Source: Pseudogymnoascus destructans (Eukaryota > Ascomycota > Leotiomycetes > Thelebolales > Thelebolaceae). From it: a DNA stretch of 64,000 nt. Location of the stretch: positions 305,091 to 369,090 of the forward strand of contig NW_020167547.1 of assembly GCF_001641265.1 (NCBI RefSeq), read 5' to 3'. How positions within the stretch are numbered: position 1 is the stretch's first letter; the number at the start of each line of letters is the position of its first letter. Both the position numbers and the translations under genes were made by a program. This document shows, one piece after another, positions 63,501 through 64,000 of the stretch. Below the pieces are notes generated by a model. The model made no database searches. It was not told the origin of the DNA and saw only the letters and a list, made by a program, of their open reading frames with translations.

Positions 63501-64000
63501 CAACACACGGTCTCTACACCACAAAGAGACACCTTTCTATGCAAACTATGGTTATCACCCTAGGTTTGAAGTGGCAGAACTGAATTGTCCTGAAAATTTC
63601 AAAAAACCCTTCTGCTACTGAAAGAATCATCTACCTTAAGGGCCTCCAGGACTATCTCAAGGTTCAAATACAGCGTGCACAAGACGAGCAGGCTCAGGCC
63701 TTTAACAGGGGGTGGTTGCACCACAATTCAAAGTTGGTGATCAAGTCTTTTGTCTAGAAGACATATCACAACTACTAGACCTTCAGACAAACTTGATACT
63801 AAAAGACTTGGACCTTTTAAGATCACAAGGACTATTGGCAAGAATGCTTTCGAGCTTGCATTACCACCTACTTGGACTATCCATAATGTCTTCCATGCAT
63901 CTCTCTTGTCTAAGGCACAGAAAGTTCCTTAAGACCACTTCAGTCTCCTCCACCTCCTGTTCTGATCTTGGATCAACCAGAATATGAAGTAGAATCTATC
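60560..64000 (+). pseudogene. Pol of the last Gypsy element, frameshifted in many places
   Basis: Recognisable in order: protease (AMIDSGATGNFISQ, VILGLPWLQRHDPTINW), RT ([33 protein letters not shown], then a shift, [12 protein letters not shown] and [10 protein letters not shown]), RNase H ([46 protein letters not shown]), integrase zinc-binding region (GHFGFAKTYELL, SCTTCNLNKPTRQKPYG) and core (SIDFIVKLPPS; the second Asp region is shifted; TDGQTERVNSVLEQYLR). The GDQVF/RPSDKLDTKRLGPFKI block lies near 63735-63815. At least eight frame changes are needed to follow it, so the copy is old or its sequence is poor. Confidence 0.8.

Larger units (their letters stand above)
58484..64000 (+). mobile_element. 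Gypsy-type LTR retrotransposon, running off the window
   Basis: A 5' LTR (58484-59377) is followed by a leader, Gag, protease, RT, RNase H, integrase and the start of the chromodomain region up to the window edge; the 3' LTR is not visible. Many small indels break the pol frame although the protein motifs remain readable in order. This element defines the LTR family whose solo copies lie at 4133, 6241, 32583 and 56325. Confidence 0.92.

Noticed and set aside
1..64000. tRNA, rRNA or CRISPR arrays
   Set aside because: No cloverleaf with a convincing T-arm and no regular repeat-spacer array was seen on either strand; small RNAs cannot be excluded by eye.

Overview
This is a window of nuclear DNA from a filamentous ascomycete (Pezizomycotina-type). 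The evidence is short introns of about 45-120 bases with GT..AG ends and internal branch-point-like sequences, a 283-residue mitochondrial porin of fungal type, an Axl2-type cadherin-like membrane protein, a secreted double-psi beta-barrel protein, and dense Gypsy, pogo/Fot1-type and hAT elements. The species cannot be named from the sequence alone.

Layout. 1-15.6 kb is a nest of transposons: a Gypsy 3' end, two pogo-like DNA transposons with perfect terminal repeats, two broken relatives, a nearly complete minus-strand Gypsy element (7075-13001) sitting inside a solo LTR, and a plus-strand Gypsy remnant. 16.2-25.8 kb is a gene island with a J-domain protein, porin (POR1), sedoheptulose-bisphosphatase (SHB17, divergent from POR1), an 11-bp minisatellite, a secreted DPBB protein and a GMC oxidoreductase. 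26.5-28.7 kb holds a decayed ubiquitin-like-domain gene with a palindromic duplication and the C-terminal piece of a GT32 glycosyltransferase. 28.7-36.4 kb is a minus-strand Gypsy element carrying two solo LTRs from two families. 36.9-40.5 kb holds three small genes, including a trypsin-fold protease with cysteine in the nucleophile position. 40.6-41.4 kb holds the N-terminal piece of a GT32 gene, so one GT32 gene may have been split by about 12 kb. 42.4-54.9 kb is a second gene island: EFM6-type methyltransferase, AXL2-like protein, an acidic unknown protein, an aminoglycoside-phosphotransferase-like kinase and an unknown small protein. 54.9-64 kb is a hAT transposon broken by a 457-bp LTR mini-element and by a solo LTR, followed by a plus-strand Gypsy element that runs off the window.

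The host genes look like unrelated housekeeping and secreted functions; I see no metabolic cluster. The repeats have a clear history: the LTR family of the last Gypsy element (58484 onward) has solo copies in a pogo element, in another Gypsy element, in the hAT element and at a rearrangement breakpoint. The 7075-13001 element has LTRs that look identical by eye and a perfect 5-bp target duplication, yet its coding region is defective. Exon boundaries given here are my own reading from splice signals and frame closure, not from transcripts.
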